Of a stretch of DNA of 64,000 nt, positions 50,495 through 61,873 are shown piece by piece (position 1 is the first letter of the stretch; each line of letters starts with the position of its first letter). The stretch comes from Branchinecta lynchi (Eukaryota > Arthropoda > Branchiopoda > Anostraca > Branchinectidae). The notes under the pieces were generated by a model that had not been told where the DNA came from, did no database searches, and saw only the letters and a program-made list of their open reading frames with translations. The DNA is taken from contig JAKZAP010000022.1 in NCBI GenBank assembly GCA_023053575.1, positions 483,001 to 547,000 of the forward strand, in the 5' to 3' direction. The position numbers and the translations under genes are program-made.

Positions 50495-52259
50495 CAGTTG
50501 GGTCAGAAGTGTCCATTCCTGGTTGATTTTCTATGTTGGTATTCTCAGAATTTCTTGAGTGTTGGGAGACTGTGGATGAGTTTTTCCCTTGTTTCTGACC
50601 TGCGTTTTCTGTAGAGGTGTTCGAGCTTCCTTTCTGAGGGATGACTTCTAGGTTGGTTGCCCTGGTTTTCATCTCTTGAAATATCTGCTGGGCTCCTGCC
50701 AGTATCTCTTGTCCCAGGAACATGGAGACGGCCTCTATCTTCATCAGTCCCTTGATTGATTCAGGATGGTTACTGCTGTTAATAAGCTCGGTGAGTGCTA
50801 GTAATAACATGATGGGTTGGAGAGCTTCTCTGATTTCGTGCGAAACTTGGGGCTTCATTGTGTTTTCATTCGATGCGGCATATAAGGTAGGAGTTGGTTG
50901 ATGTGAGTGAGGAAATGGTGAGATTCCTTGGAGCGAAGTTGGTCGGGATGGTCCTGGGAGGAGTGTTACTGGAGTTGATGCACGGGAGCTCTGAGTGCTT
51001 GCTCTTGTCCTGGGACCGGTTCCAGGTCTCCTGACAAAACGTCTGGGTGTTTCAACTGTGTGTTGTGCTGGTTCTTCTGTTCTCTGATGGGTAGTTTGCC
51101 ACCCTCTAGATGGTCTTGGTAGTTCGGGCCAAGCCTTCCTATCTTCTTTTGGACAGTTTGTTGTTGTTGTTTTCTTCGGTTCCTCTTTCTTCCCCTCTTT
51201 GGCTAAAGTAGTCCTGCTCTCTAACTCTTTCACAATGGCCGCTGCTAAGCCTATTGGGATCTGCTTTGTTTCTGCTATTCTCAGAACTTTACACCTGTTC
51301 GCATAAGCTGCACAGATATTGGAGTCCGTTGGTTTGTGTTGTCCTTTGCAGTTCTTGCAGAACATTTCTTTTATGCAGTCCGGTTCGTTATGGCCTTTCT
51401 CGGAGCATCTCGCACAGGTCTGTTCTGATGATGTACAATTGTTTGAAGTATGGCCAAACAGGAAACATTTCTTGCACTGCATAGGTTTGTCTTTGTAGAT
51501 CTTGAAGGGTTTGGCATCTCCCATGACATATATTTTTTCTGGCAGTGCCTTTTGTCCAATCACCACCGCGACTGACTTGCTTGGGGTCAGTGTTGTTCCT
51601 TGTCTGACGCTGAGTCTTGTTACCTCACGAACATCCAACAAACGGTTCCTTTCGTCCAAGCAACTGCTACTGATGTCTTCATCCGAGTACCCTGCTGGGA
51701 TATTGTATACTACAATCTTGCAGGTCATCTGTTCTCGAGGGGTTAGCTTTGCTGCTGCAACTTTAAGTCCACTGATCATATTTAAGAGGAGGGCATGTTC
51801 GACTGCTGGTCCGTCCTGTAGATAAATATCAAGGTTTCCTGACCTCAAAATGTTTAGGCTGAAGTTAACCCTCAATTTTCGGAAAATATCTGACCTGATG
51901 TCTTCTATGTTCTTGATGTCGAATTTTTGGCTGATTACTGAGGGAGAGAAGCGCACTGCAACTAGTTGGGTTTTTGCCGTCTCTTGCTCAGCTGGTAGGG
52001 GAAGGCCGTCTTTGTTACCCTGTTGTGGTTGTGAAACAAGTAATGGGGATTCTGAATGTCGCCCTCTTTTGCTAGGTTTCTGGCCGCTTCCATCTGCATT
52101 TTTCCCACTTGGTGGGGGTAGAACTTCTTCTGCCGGGGAGACGACTCCAGAACGGACTGTGTTGAATGTATCCTCTTCTCCATCTTCCGAGGAGTCAAGT
52201 TGTACATCGACAGTTGTCTTGTACATGTTTTGGATTGGTGGATAGTTAGTCTTGGACAT
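50487..52259 (-). CDS. LINE 2 ORF1: Gag-like protein with three CCHC knuckles
   Basis: 590 residues. The N-terminal third is acidic and disordered, then an RRM-like region (NIEDIRSDIFRKLRVNFSLN, LRSGNLDIYLQDGPAVEHAL). Three zinc knuckles follow: CKKCFLFGHTSNNC, CARCSEKGHNEPDC and CKNCKGQHKPTDSNIC. Then comes a Pro/Thr/Arg-rich tail. This domain order is standard for ORF1 of I/Jockey-type LINEs and serves to bind LINE RNA and chaperone reverse transcription. The stop overlaps the ORF2 start by 8 nt. Confidence 0.9.
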   Translation of the reverse strand: MSKTNYPPIQNMYKTTVDVQLDSSEDGEEDTFNTVRSGVVSPAEEVLPPPSGKNADGSGQKPSKRGRHSESPLLVSQPQQGNKDGLPLPAEQETAKTQLVAVRFSPSVISQKFDIKNIEDIRSDIFRKLRVNFSLNILRSGNLDIYLQDGPAVEHALLLNMISGLKVAAAKLTPREQMTCKIVVYNIPAGYSDEDISSSCLDERNRLLDVREVTRLSVRQGTTLTPSKSVAVVIGQKALPEKIYVMGDAKPFKIYKDKPMQCKKCFLFGHTSNNCTSSEQTCARCSEKGHNEPDCIKEMFCKNCKGQHKPTDSNICAAYANRCKVLRIAETKQIPIGLAAAIVKELESRTTLAKEGKKEEPKKTTTTNCPKEDRKAWPELPRPSRGWQTTHQRTEEPAQHTVETPRRFVRRPGTGPRTRASTQSSRASTPVTLLPGPSRPTSLQGISPFPHSHQPTPTLYAASNENTMKPQVSHEIREALQPIMLLLALTELINSSNHPESIKGLMKIEAVSMFLGQEILAGAQQIFQEMKTRATNLEVIPQKGSSNTSTENAGQKQGKNSSTVSQHSRNSENTNIENQPGMDTSDPTDG

Positions 52260-52519
52260 TCCAGGGGCAAGCAGGGGTCGTCAGCATTAAAAATCAGCAC
52301 TTATTTTAATGTGGGGGCTGTACCCACTAGCCGATCCGATCGGATAAAAACAAATTATTTTATTTTGTTTATTTCCGTATTTCGTCTTTTCTTCCAAACT
52401 TCCAAACTCCAAACTTAATGTTTCGAAATCTCAATCCTCTTCTTCTTCTTTACAGTGTGGCATCGGATCGGAGTTGTCCACTTTGCCTTTTCACGTCTGG
52501 GCTATGTTGCCATGCCTAC

Positions 52520-52828
52520 TTATATAGTCTCAAATAGGTCGATTGTCCTCAAGAAGGATATGATTGCCTTGAAGATTGAGGTTTCGGCTGAGGGGGAGAG
52601 TGATGTGGACCGTATGGATTCGGTTGAAGGTTTGAGATGAAACTTCTTGAACAGGGAGACAGCTTGGGATCTATGGATGTTCAGATGTATCTGGTGATGG
52701 GAGCACTGGAAGAGTATATGATCCAGTGTTTCGTTCATTGTATTGCAGAATCTGCAGAGGGGTGATGTCGGGGGATGGCCGTTGATCGTGGGTATCCTAA
52801 ATGATGGGCAAATGACGCGCCCTTTCAC
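52520..52828 (-). pseudogene. 5'-truncated LINE ORF2 end (CCHC finger)
   Basis: 102 codons with CRFCNTMNETLDHILFQCSH, then HLKPSTESIRSTSLSPSAET. It resembles the last 90 residues of LINE 2 ORF2 (CRFCLQWEESLQHILFQC..LKPDISTISLSSKLPTAEET) but is clearly diverged, so it is a separate older insertion. The RT and RNase H parts are missing. Confidence 0.7.
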
Positions 52829-52999
52829 AAAATGGAGAATATTACGAAAAGTGCTGAAGGCGAAATTTTCAAACTATTTGTAATTAGATATTCTTTTGGG
52901 GATCCAAAATAAAAGTAAGGACTATCTATGATATCATAGATCATCCCTTTTGTCTGAGAGCAGTGCTTCACTCGACCTCTTCTGAGTTTTGAGGTTCGT

Positions 53000-53690
53000 G
53001 GTAACTTCCGAATCCTGGTAATTGTTACGAATAAATTACGGAATCCCAGTTATTATACCGAATAAGTTTAGACCGATAGCATGTTCGGGATTCTGTATAA
53101 CTACCGGATCCCGTTTATTATACCGAATTGTTTTGGTATTGAAAGACTACCGAACAATATTCATATTCAGTATACTTTCGTCGAAACTGGAACAAAGTCA
53201 GGATTCGTGGTTAACTTCCTTATCCTGGAAGTTATGCTGAATAAATTATTATAAAAATCCTGGAAATTATGCTGCATAAATTATTATAAAAATCCTGGAA
53301 ATTATGCTGAATAAATTACCGAATCCCAATCATGATACCAAATAATTATGAATCAATAGCTTATTAGGGATTCTGTGTCACTACGGATTCTCCATAAATA
53401 TACCAAATATTTCCGGTATCGGAAAATTACCAAATGATTGCAGTAAATTCTCTCACCAGATTCGTGATAACTACCGAATACTGGCAATTATACCGAATCC
53501 CGATCATGATACGGAAGAGATTTGTACAGATAGCCTATTTAGAATTCTGTATAACTACCGAATCCCCGTAAATATACAGAACAGTTCTGCTTTCGAAAAA
53601 ATACCGAACAATTTTAGTAAAGTTTTACCGAATCTCAAAAAGGCGGGGGGGTGCCTCCTCCCCCCCCTTTCGAAGCCCCTGGTAGGGGTA
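53000..53690 (-). repeat. Repeat family D, copy D2 (inverted relative to D1)
   Basis: Ends CGAAGCCCCTGG with C9 and G7 tracts and repeats TACCGAATCC, ATTATACCGAAT and CATGATACC words. It is the inverse of 31339-31960. A ~50-bp unit (ATCCTGGAAATTATGCTG) is tandemly repeated at 53218-53330. Confidence 0.7.
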
Positions 53691-55259
53691 TCCAACCTTG
53701 AATAGGGTAGCTACTAAATAAATAACTTCCAAATTCTGATCCTTTACTCATAAGAATATGATTCTCCTGAACTTTAGCTTTGATATGAGTTCAATATTAC
53801 ATCTCTAACTTGCTGCTAAGTATCCCAATTCTGGATTAGAAAAACAATAATTACTATGGGAGCATCCCAGCATGCGTTCTAAAAATCGCGGATTTTGCAT
53901 AATTTGGCACCCAACAAATCTCTTCAGAATGCATGGCAGCCACCATTTTTTCTTGTAATTCTTATTGAAACTGGGTGTTAGACATCGCTATAAGAGAAAG
54001 TGTAACTATGATGCTCAAGTCATAAGAACAGGTATAATCAGCCATGTGATATTCAGTCCTTGGTATCAACAAATTTTTCTAGGTAAGTTCAGTTACTTTT
54101 GTGCACACCTCTCAATGTTCCCCTACTTTAGTTTAGTTTCTTGCTTATATAGAAAAGGACAAACAAAAATTGATGTCAGTTAACAGCTAATTGTTTCAGC
54201 CATTTTTTGACTGAACAAAAATATTAGAAATTCTTTTTCTTTTATTTGAATTTTAAAAATGTCTCTTCTTAGAAATGCTTGACTGAGTATACGAGTAGTG
54301 GGGTAGAAAATGTGCAGAAAGACCCCTAACTTTCAGTTGGCCTGCTGAACCTTACACAGAGTCACCTAGCCAACTAGGCTAACATCAACAACAAAAGTGA
54401 CTTAATTCTGAACCAGTAGATGTGTTTATAAAAAGACCTTACAAAAAAACTTAAAAAAGTAAATAAGGAAGTTGTGATCAATATTTGAAAATTATTTTTC
54501 CCCATGGTAATTAATATGTACAAGTAATGTTTTCTGCAAGTGTTTCAGAGTAGGCTATAAGTCATCTGGTTTGGACTGTTCGGTCGCACCAACCATACTT
54601 CACTGTTAGGTGACATTCAAAATAAGCATACCTCTACTACCAACTAAAAGTATATTACAAAGTATGTACATACTACTTTAGAATGAGTATTTGGATTAGC
54701 GAGAAAGTGACACTTGGAAAAAGAGGGCACTTCCAATATTGACATGCATTCACATTAAAATAAAAATGACCTTTTTCGTGCGGATTTGTAAAAAGTAATG
54801 GTGGCTATTTGTCTTTTCAAGGAGTCATGTACTTTTTATTTTGTTTGTACCTGCTTGAATTTTCCAAAGCTTAAGTTTCACAAGGGCTGTGAACAGGATG
54901 CATTTGTAATGTCTACCTGCCACAAACTAAAAAAGTACTTTAACCACCTCTAGGTACTCAAAGCATTTGAGTTTGTAATAAAAACTCCAGACTTGAATCT
55001 GAATGAAATGGACTTGTCAGGTATTCAATTCAGTTCAGTTCAAGTATTTTGTTCTGGCCAGTAGCCATATTTAAACCCGACAACAAACACACAAACAAAC
55101 ATAAAGAACATATTAGGCTACAACACCAAATAAATTAGCCACACCCGTCTTTTTTATACAGATTAATCCAAACGGGCAAAGAGCCAGACATGTTTGCAAA
55201 TAAAATGTGTATTGAATAGAGCTTTGCACCATAGACTACTGTACTTAGTTATTTTTTAG
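53691..55259. other. AT-rich sequence upstream of the EMRE exon
   Basis: Probably intron of the EMRE gene. The upstream EMRE exon was not found. A GACATTCAAAATAAGCATAC terminus at about 54607 resembles the Tc1-like element ends. Otherwise nothing supported. Confidence 0.45.
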
Positions 55260-55409
55260 GAGCCAAAGAAAGCCCGTTTTGGCCCCATTGGAGTACTTGC
55301 AACAGTAGCCACAGGAATATATGTCGGGGCACTCATTAGCAAGACAGTAGCTAACTTTCTTGAAGAGAATGAGCTTTTTGTGCCATCTGATGATGATGAT
55401 GATGACTGA
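55260..55409 (+). CDS. SMDT1: EMRE (essential MCU regulator), last coding exon
   Basis: An acceptor (TTATTTTTTAG) at 55259 is followed by 49 codons and TGA at 55407. The peptide EPKKARFGPIGVLATVATGI with YVGALISKTVANFLEENELF and VPSDDDDDD* matches the C-terminal half of EMRE (human FLYVGTLISKNFAALLEEHDIFVPEDDDDDD). It contains the single transmembrane helix with the GxxxS-type face and the acidic tail that contacts MICU1. EMRE is required for MCU channel opening in the metazoan inner mitochondrial membrane. The upstream exon with the mitochondrial presequence is not identified. A short 3' UTR with several (GAT)n runs follows. Confidence 0.9.
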   Translation, partial: EPKKARFGPIGVLATVATGIYVGALISKTVANFLEENELFVPSDDDDDD

Positions 55410-56816
55410 TTTCCTTTCTGTGATGATGATTAATTTACAGCGATGGTGTTAATTTACTTGTGGTGGTGATCAGTTAACCTAGTCAGTTTTCTTGCAAAGA
55501 GTCTAGCGTACTGCCCAATTGTCTTGTTCAAAGATGATAGATAGAACTCAGTGATTTACGTTACTAATTGCCCCCATCCCCTATTCCTGCCTTGCAAAAG
55601 CCATCTCTCATTTCTGCATGTGAAGATTTTGTCAGTTCTCTGTCTCTTTGTCACATTAGTTTCACATGTTTTTATTAGATTCCTGTCTTTGTTTCGAATT
55701 AAAATCGTTATTGTTAATGTTTTTCTACGGATTAGCATCAAGCAGGGAGTGCCCGGAGCAGTTTTAGCTTCAGCGTTGGAACTCTATTGTAATAAGAACC
55801 AAACTAGGTGAGGTCTTTCCTCCTGCAACAGTTCGTGGTGATCTAGACCTAATTATTACAAAACTGCAAATATTCAGAGAGGTAATAACGGCGACAAGAT
55901 AACTTATTTGTTTCTGTGGAAAGTTTATATACTTAAAATAGGAAATATAACACATTCGTCGAAAGCCCCAAGCCTGCAGCCAACTTGCTACCCAACCACG
56001 TTTCTCGTCCCCGGTATTAACGCCGTTTCACTGACTGCGTTTATTTTCCGTTTCTTCGCCCCCGTAGCAGTAAGAAACCAGCGGAAACGGAAATAAAACG
56101 CGTGTCGAAACTCTTATGGCCAACTTGCTATGCGACTGCGACGTGTCCTTTCTCAGTTTCGCTGACCCCACTGTTAGCCACTTGAAACCACGCGCAAAAT
56201 ACAACACATGAGAAAAAGTCTACGGCCAACTCACTACCCGACGACGTTCTCGACTTGCATGTCTTTGCGGCGACCGCGTCTGTTTTTTTTCGTTTCCTTC
56301 TTTGCCGCTGTCTCCCTCTAGCCACTTGAAACCAGCAAAACTCAAAATAAAACGCATATGAAAAGTCAAGCCATAAGCATAGGGCCCACTTGCTACCCGA
56401 CTGTGCCCTATGTTTGCCTGTACTTTAAGCCGCTCTCAAATCCTCATTGTCTTGGTCTTATCTTCTTGTTACTGCCTTGTCGAGGTTTAAAGCTGTTTTC
56501 ACGTGAATGATTTAGCGGATCACAAAGAAAATGTCGTCGATACTGAATACTCCTTTGGTCCAACCTGACCGGGAAACATATAAAACAATGGCTAGAAACG
56601 GAAAGTCAGCTACGATGTTCTGAACATCAAACAGTGTTAGCAATTGTTTTATATACGCGATCGGGAAGTCTGACCGAGACAGGGTCGAGAGTCATTAGGC
56701 GTATTCTCCCCGTCCCCCGAGGAACGGCGAGAATAGAGGAGTCACTCCAGACGAATTCCGCATACAGAAACAGCGAGAACACGGAAAATGCTTTCTAAAT
56801 AGATTTTGTTAAAAAA
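55410..56816. other. EMRE 3' UTR and unassigned sequence
   Basis: Includes the EMRE 3' UTR of uncertain length (ATTAAA near 55698). 55960-56400 has three diverged tandem blocks with CAACTTGCTACCC..C..CGT and CCACTTGAAACCA words. No gene supported. Confidence 0.45.
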
Positions 56817-57780
56817 AACAAGAGCTACGAGCTCATATGGCACTTGTTACGAGTAGGTAGTACAAGGAAGTAGATGAGAGTGTCACAAAATCCCCCCTAG
56901 GATTAGACCTAGAAATAAGGTATACAATTTCACGTCAATGATGTATGTAGGACTTGTGCTTGCTCTTGCCACCAAGTTTCATCCTGGTCCCTCCACTCCC
57001 CAAGATTTCCGGTTCCCCTCCCCCCCCCCCGAAGTAACCGGATCCTGTTCGAGTTTTATGTGGATCGTCTGAGACACGAGGTCTTTCCGAATACCAAGTT
57101 TCATTAAGATTCGATCACCCGTTCAAGAGTTATAAATACCTCAAGATTCCGGATTCCCTCTCCGGCCACTCCCCCCACGATGATCGGATCATGCAAACGA
57201 CTATTGTCAAGTCGGGTTATTCAAGTCCTTGATATACCATCCCAGTTGCATCGTCCTGATGCATCACGAAGTACCGAACTCACGTTTAATCAGAAATCCG
57301 GCCCCCCCCAACTCCCCCCATATTGCTCGAATCCGGTCCGGTTATGTCAATGATGTATCTGGGACTTGTGCTTGCTTTTCCCACCAAGTTTCATCCTGAT
57401 CCCTCCACTCTAAGCATTTCCGTTTCCCCTCTCCAACTCCCCCAGAAGTCACCGGATCCGGTCCGGATTTTATGTGGATCGTCTGAGACACGAGGTCTTT
57501 CCAAATACCAAGTTTCATTAAGATCCGATCACCCGTTTAAGAGTTATAAATACCTCAAGATTCCGGATTCCCCCTCCCTCCACTCCCCCCACGATGCTCG
57601 GATCGGGGAAGTGACTATTTCCAACTTAATCATTTGGGGTCCCTGATATGCCTGCCAAGTTTCATCGCCCTAGCTTATGTGGAAGTGCCCGAACTAGCAA
57701 AACCCGGACCTACAGACCGACGGACGGACAGAAATTGCGATCGCTATATGGCACTTGCCCTTCGGCCAAGTGCCGTAAAA
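56817..57780 (+). mobile_element. Repeat family B, copy B2 (complete)
   Basis: Starts AACAAGAGCTACGAGCTCAT-ATGGCACTTG and ends with ACGGACGGACAG, AATTGCGATCGCTATATGGC, then a hairpin GGCACTTG..CAAGTGCC (57750-57774) and GTAAAAA. Two ~385-bp internal units. Non-coding. Confidence 0.75.
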
Positions 57781-59436
57781 ATATGCAGTTGACGAAATTA
57801 GTCTGGCCGTAGGATCTCCTTAATTTCGGTTTTGTTTATTCTGATTATTTTTAATTAACTTCACATTGCACCAACAACAGCACAAACTGATTCCCCTCCG
57901 AATCTGAAAGGGGGTCCTTTTTGATGATGGTGATGATAATCGGAGCATTCCCCGTCCGTGGGGACTCGCGAGAATACGGGAAGAGAGTCCCCGGGACTAA
58001 CAAAAACGCGAAACTGCTGAAGTAGCGTCCTCGGCGAAGGGCGAGAATACGCCTAATAACCGCGTCTTGTCTAACAAGGCGATACAAATCTTCAGCTGAC
58101 AGGACAGATAAATCGGCCTTAAGGCGACACCAAATAAAACTTGGATAAAACTTGGACTAACAGGACCAAGATAAACATGGCTAAATTGAAATCGAACTCG
58201 GCTTAACGGTCTCATTGGCCGCGTTGAGTCAAAACGGGAAATAAGTCACTGCGGCTTGCGAAATGAAAAATAAGTAGAAGGTCGAACACACAGCTGACGA
58301 GCCGTGTGCGAAAATTCGATGGACTTTGTTAGTCTTTCTTCGCGGCTTTGTTGTTAGGCGTCATGATATTGGAAAAGTCAGCAGGTGTTTTTCGGCTCTT
58401 CCTGGCAATGCTTGTTATGAATAACATTTAATGTCTAACGTTTTTCAAATCACAACAGATGACATCCTAAGTGTTGTCTGTTGACAGTGTTGACAGAGAC
58501 GGGCGAGTCCGAAGTGTTGTCTGTTGACAGAGACCGGCGAGTCCGAATCCGGATTCGAATCCTCTGTTTGCCAGGCTGGATTCGGATCTGGACTTGGATT
58601 CCAAACCCGCAATATTACGAATCTGCTCAAATGTCCATTCTACATCCTTCCAGTTTCCGTTTCCCAATTTTTGCACAGGGGCTTAGGCAATCCAACATTT
58701 TTTTTTTTATCTCGACCGCACCAACCATCCTCAGTGATCTATCACGTTACCCGATTACCTTAGATATCAGGTCTGTTTATTGTCACCTATGATTTTTAAA
58801 CCATAGCCTATGTATACGATTTGATTTTCGTTAAGGTCGGATTCGAAAGCGAATTCGAATACTCAGCATGAAATGGTGGATTTGGAATCTAATTCGTACT
58901 TAGCCCCGGAGGATTCGGATTCGAATCCTTTTACGGTCGGATTCGGCCACCTCTGACACTGCGCATCCTTGTGTTATCTGTTATGAAACTTCTGACAGTG
59001 TACTAGATCATTTTAAAGATTGAGGAGGGTTTATTTGTACGGTATTTCAACTCCATAGAACGGAAAAGGACAAAAGCAAAACTAAAAAGAAACACACAAG
59101 GAAATCTAAAATATCAGACTGGTGGTAGGCGATAATGACTCCATCCGTGGAAACACTTGGTGAAGCGTTTCGTTTCCTTGCCTTTGATAGTGAGGAAGAG
59201 TTTGCGCGGCCTGTCTGGCTGTTTGATTCGTAGATTTTGTATATACACCTGAAAGAACCGAGTGTTACGAACAATAATAGCAAGAACAAATAATCAGATA
59301 GAACCTCCGTCGTTGGTCCCATGGCGAAGGATACCCCGACAAAACTGAGCGGAGCTAGAGGTATTTGCTCTAGCTTTGAGCTGATGTTGACACCCGTCTA
59401 CTCTACTTCCGTCTTCGCCGTTGCTCAACGAGGAGC
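57781..59436. other. Unassigned sequence with short repeats
   Basis: 58465-58550 has a tandem GTTGTCTGTTGACAG-(AG)AC-GGCGAGTCCGAA repeat and 58840-58950 has ATTCGAAT-rich words. A terminus TAGCAAGAACAAATAATCAG at 59278 matches the transposon at 24442. No gene supported. Confidence 0.45.
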
Positions 59437-60524
59437 AACAAGACCAAAGGTTTCGATGGGATCCCAAAAATCTAATATTTGATCCAGACAATTGCGAACG
59501 AACTAGCATAATTGTCCAGAAAAAAAAGGTCAGAAACGAATTCAGCGTATCACCTTATCTGTATAAAGAACATCTAACCAACAAAGTAAAAGTTCAACTT
59601 ATAAAAAAAAATCCGGTTTCAACCGGATTCCAAACGAACTATATGTCCAGGTAAAAAAAAAAGATTGCCATATACAGATTCAGCGTGTTTTCTTACCCCT
59701 AAATCTGTCAAAATCGGTCTAATCAACTTCAAATAAAACTTTTGCTTTTAACAAATTTTCCGGTTTGGCCTAATTCCGGCCGAAAAAGTTGTCCTGGTAG
59801 AAAATACTGTTCCCATAAGGGTTCAGAATGTCTTCTTACCCCTTAATCGAACATCTAATCAACTTAAAACAGCGCTTTTACTTTGAACAAACTTTCCGGT
59901 TTTGGCCGAATTCCGGGCGAACTACTTGCCGGGCGAGAAAATGGTTTTCACCATCGTGTTCAGCACGTCTTCTTATCCCTAAATCCAACATCTAATCAAC
60001 TTCAAATAAAACTTTTACTTTTAACAGACTTTCCGGTTTTGGCCGGATTCTGGGCTAACTACTTGTCCGGCGAAGAAATGTGTTTCACCATCACGTTCAG
60101 CATGTCTTCGTATCCCTAAATCGAACATCTAATCAACTTCAAATAAAACTTTTACTTTTAACAAACTTTCCGGTTTTGGCCGGATTCCGGGCGAACTACT
60201 TGTCCGATGACAAAATGGTTTTCACCATCGTGTTCAGCATGTCTTTTTACCCCATAATCGACTATCACATTATATGTTTAAAAATATTTCATTTGCCCCT
60301 TAAATTAAACCCCCTCCCCCACCCCTAAATGTAGGGCTACAGAGCCCATCTACGAACTTGACCTTACTCTTGACCCAAACAATCCTCACACCAAGTTTCA
60401 TCAAAATATCTCATTCCCTTCGAGAGTTATAGTGCTTACAGACAGACAGACGGACGGACGGATAGACGGACAACTTTTGTGATGTCATAGCTATCCCTCC
60501 ACTTACGTTTTGGGATACCAAAAA
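59437..60524 (+). repeat. Repeat family A, complete copy A7
   Basis: Full layout: AACAAGACCAAAGGTTTCGA-TGGGATCCC start, five ~137-bp units, CCCCATAATCGACTATCA junction, (GACG/GACA)n, AACTTTTGTGATGTCATAG and CTTACGTTTTGGGATACCAA end. Confidence 0.8.
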
Positions 60525-61525
60525 GCGAGGGAGGCGCGCTGACCAGCTCTGGAGCGCGTCCAGAGAACCACTCAGCTGTGACTTCTACTTTTCCTCTACG
60601 TGGTTTCACATCGATATAGCTATTTGTAAGTAAGTGACAGACACCTGGTTACCGCAAAAACGTAACTACGAAGTTCCAGCTGGCAAGACTTTTGATGTTG
60701 TCTACAAGTGAGTAGTTGAAGTATGAGTTGAAGGTTCATAACAAATATGTTCAGTAACGTTACCAGATAGTGGAGTGTCCTTTATCTGCATAAATTGTTC
60801 ATCCTCGTGTTATATGTTACGAAACTTCTGCCAGCGCGCCGGTCGTACTGAGGGAGGGGATCGCCGAATCGGAAAGCAGGGTTGCCAAGCCGCTACCCGC
60901 ATTTTGCTGGCAGTGATTTACGTAAAAATAATAAGGTTCGCGAGCGGTTGACAAAGAGTTTCAGACCTAGTTCACAAAAACTGCGTTCCTGAGGAAAAAC
61001 GCTAAAGGTGAGTCTTCACCTTCCAGAATCTGGGTTCCCAGATTTTTCGAGTTTTTTTTGTATTTATTTAATCTAATAAAACGGCCAGCTTGGGCCATAC
61101 TAAACAACTAACAATAAATATTAACAACTACAATGGGTGTGGGCAAAAATATACAAACAATAAATTACCCAACATCAAATGCTGAATACAGCTCACGGTT
61201 CCATGCAATCCACACAGGTAACGATAGCCGATTTTTTAATTTCTTCTGCGATACTTAAAAATTCCGGAAATCTGGAAGTTCAAAAGCCCCTTTTTCCGGA
61301 TTATTTTGATATACGTTTGGACCAGTTCATATTCCAGACGCAATTTACAGAAGACGTCAAAGAATAATCAGGAAGCCCAGATTCCGGGAGGTGAAGACCG
61401 GACTTAAGCGCGTTGCGTCTTCTCGACAGTAATAATAAGGCGAGGAAAAATTTCAGCTTTTGTATCTGCCACAGAACGCAACAAAGTAGACACGTTCTGT
61501 GGATGAATGAATAAATGAAGGATTT
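60525..61525. other. Unassigned sequence
   Basis: No exon could be supported. A GTAAGTAAGTGACAG stretch near 60626 has donor-like and acceptor-like words but no convincing reading frame. Confidence 0.4.
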
Positions 61526-61873
61526 ATGACGCACTGCCCAAGGGCGTATGACATACTAATAGAGCGAGTTCAGAAGAGATCGCTGCAAATTATCTATGGT
61601 GGTTCCCCCCTACCATACTCTTTTTACCTCAAAGAATTTAAAATTGAATCCCTTTCTTCCCGCCGCGGAAAACTATGCCGCAACTTTGGCTCCTCCCTTC
61701 TCCAGCACCCCATGTACCGTTCATTCCTTCCCCCACCCTTTGTTCCTGTAAGATCTCGTCCCCCCCGAGAAGTGGCTGAAAAGGTTCCCAAACTGACACC
61801 AATCAACTATAACACTATGCGCTACAGTAGAAGCTTTGTGCCTAGCTTCGTAAAGCAGTACAATGATCTTTAG
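61526..61873 (+). pseudogene. LINE ORF2 C-terminal fragment (CR1/L2-like)
   Basis: 115 codons: LIERVQKRSLQIIYGGSPLP, then SLSSRRGKLCRNFGSSLLQH and NTMRYSRSFVPSFVKQYNDL. The ERVQKRxLxIIYG..SL..RR..LC..F pattern is the usual C-terminal end of CR1/L2/Rex-type LINE polymerases. No RT motifs remain upstream. A different lineage from LINE 1 and LINE 2. Confidence 0.7.

Larger units (their letters stand above)
46504..52424 (-). mobile_element. Non-LTR retrotransposon (LINE 2), RNase-H type, intact ORFs
   Basis: ORF1 (52259-50487) and ORF2 (50494-46724) are open and overlap by 8 nt. GAAATCTCAATCCT occurs at 46490-46503 and 52425-52438, a candidate 14-bp target duplication that sets these limits. A GAAGGAAGGAAGG tract (minus strand, about 46572-46585) is an alternative 3' end. 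The inserted copy lies beside a relic of a related LINE (52520-52828). Confidence 0.8.

Noticed and set aside
60600..60725. Possible small exon with GTAAGTAAGTGACAG and GTGAGTAG signals
   Set aside because: No frame gives a convincing conserved peptide and the splice words are close together and ambiguous.
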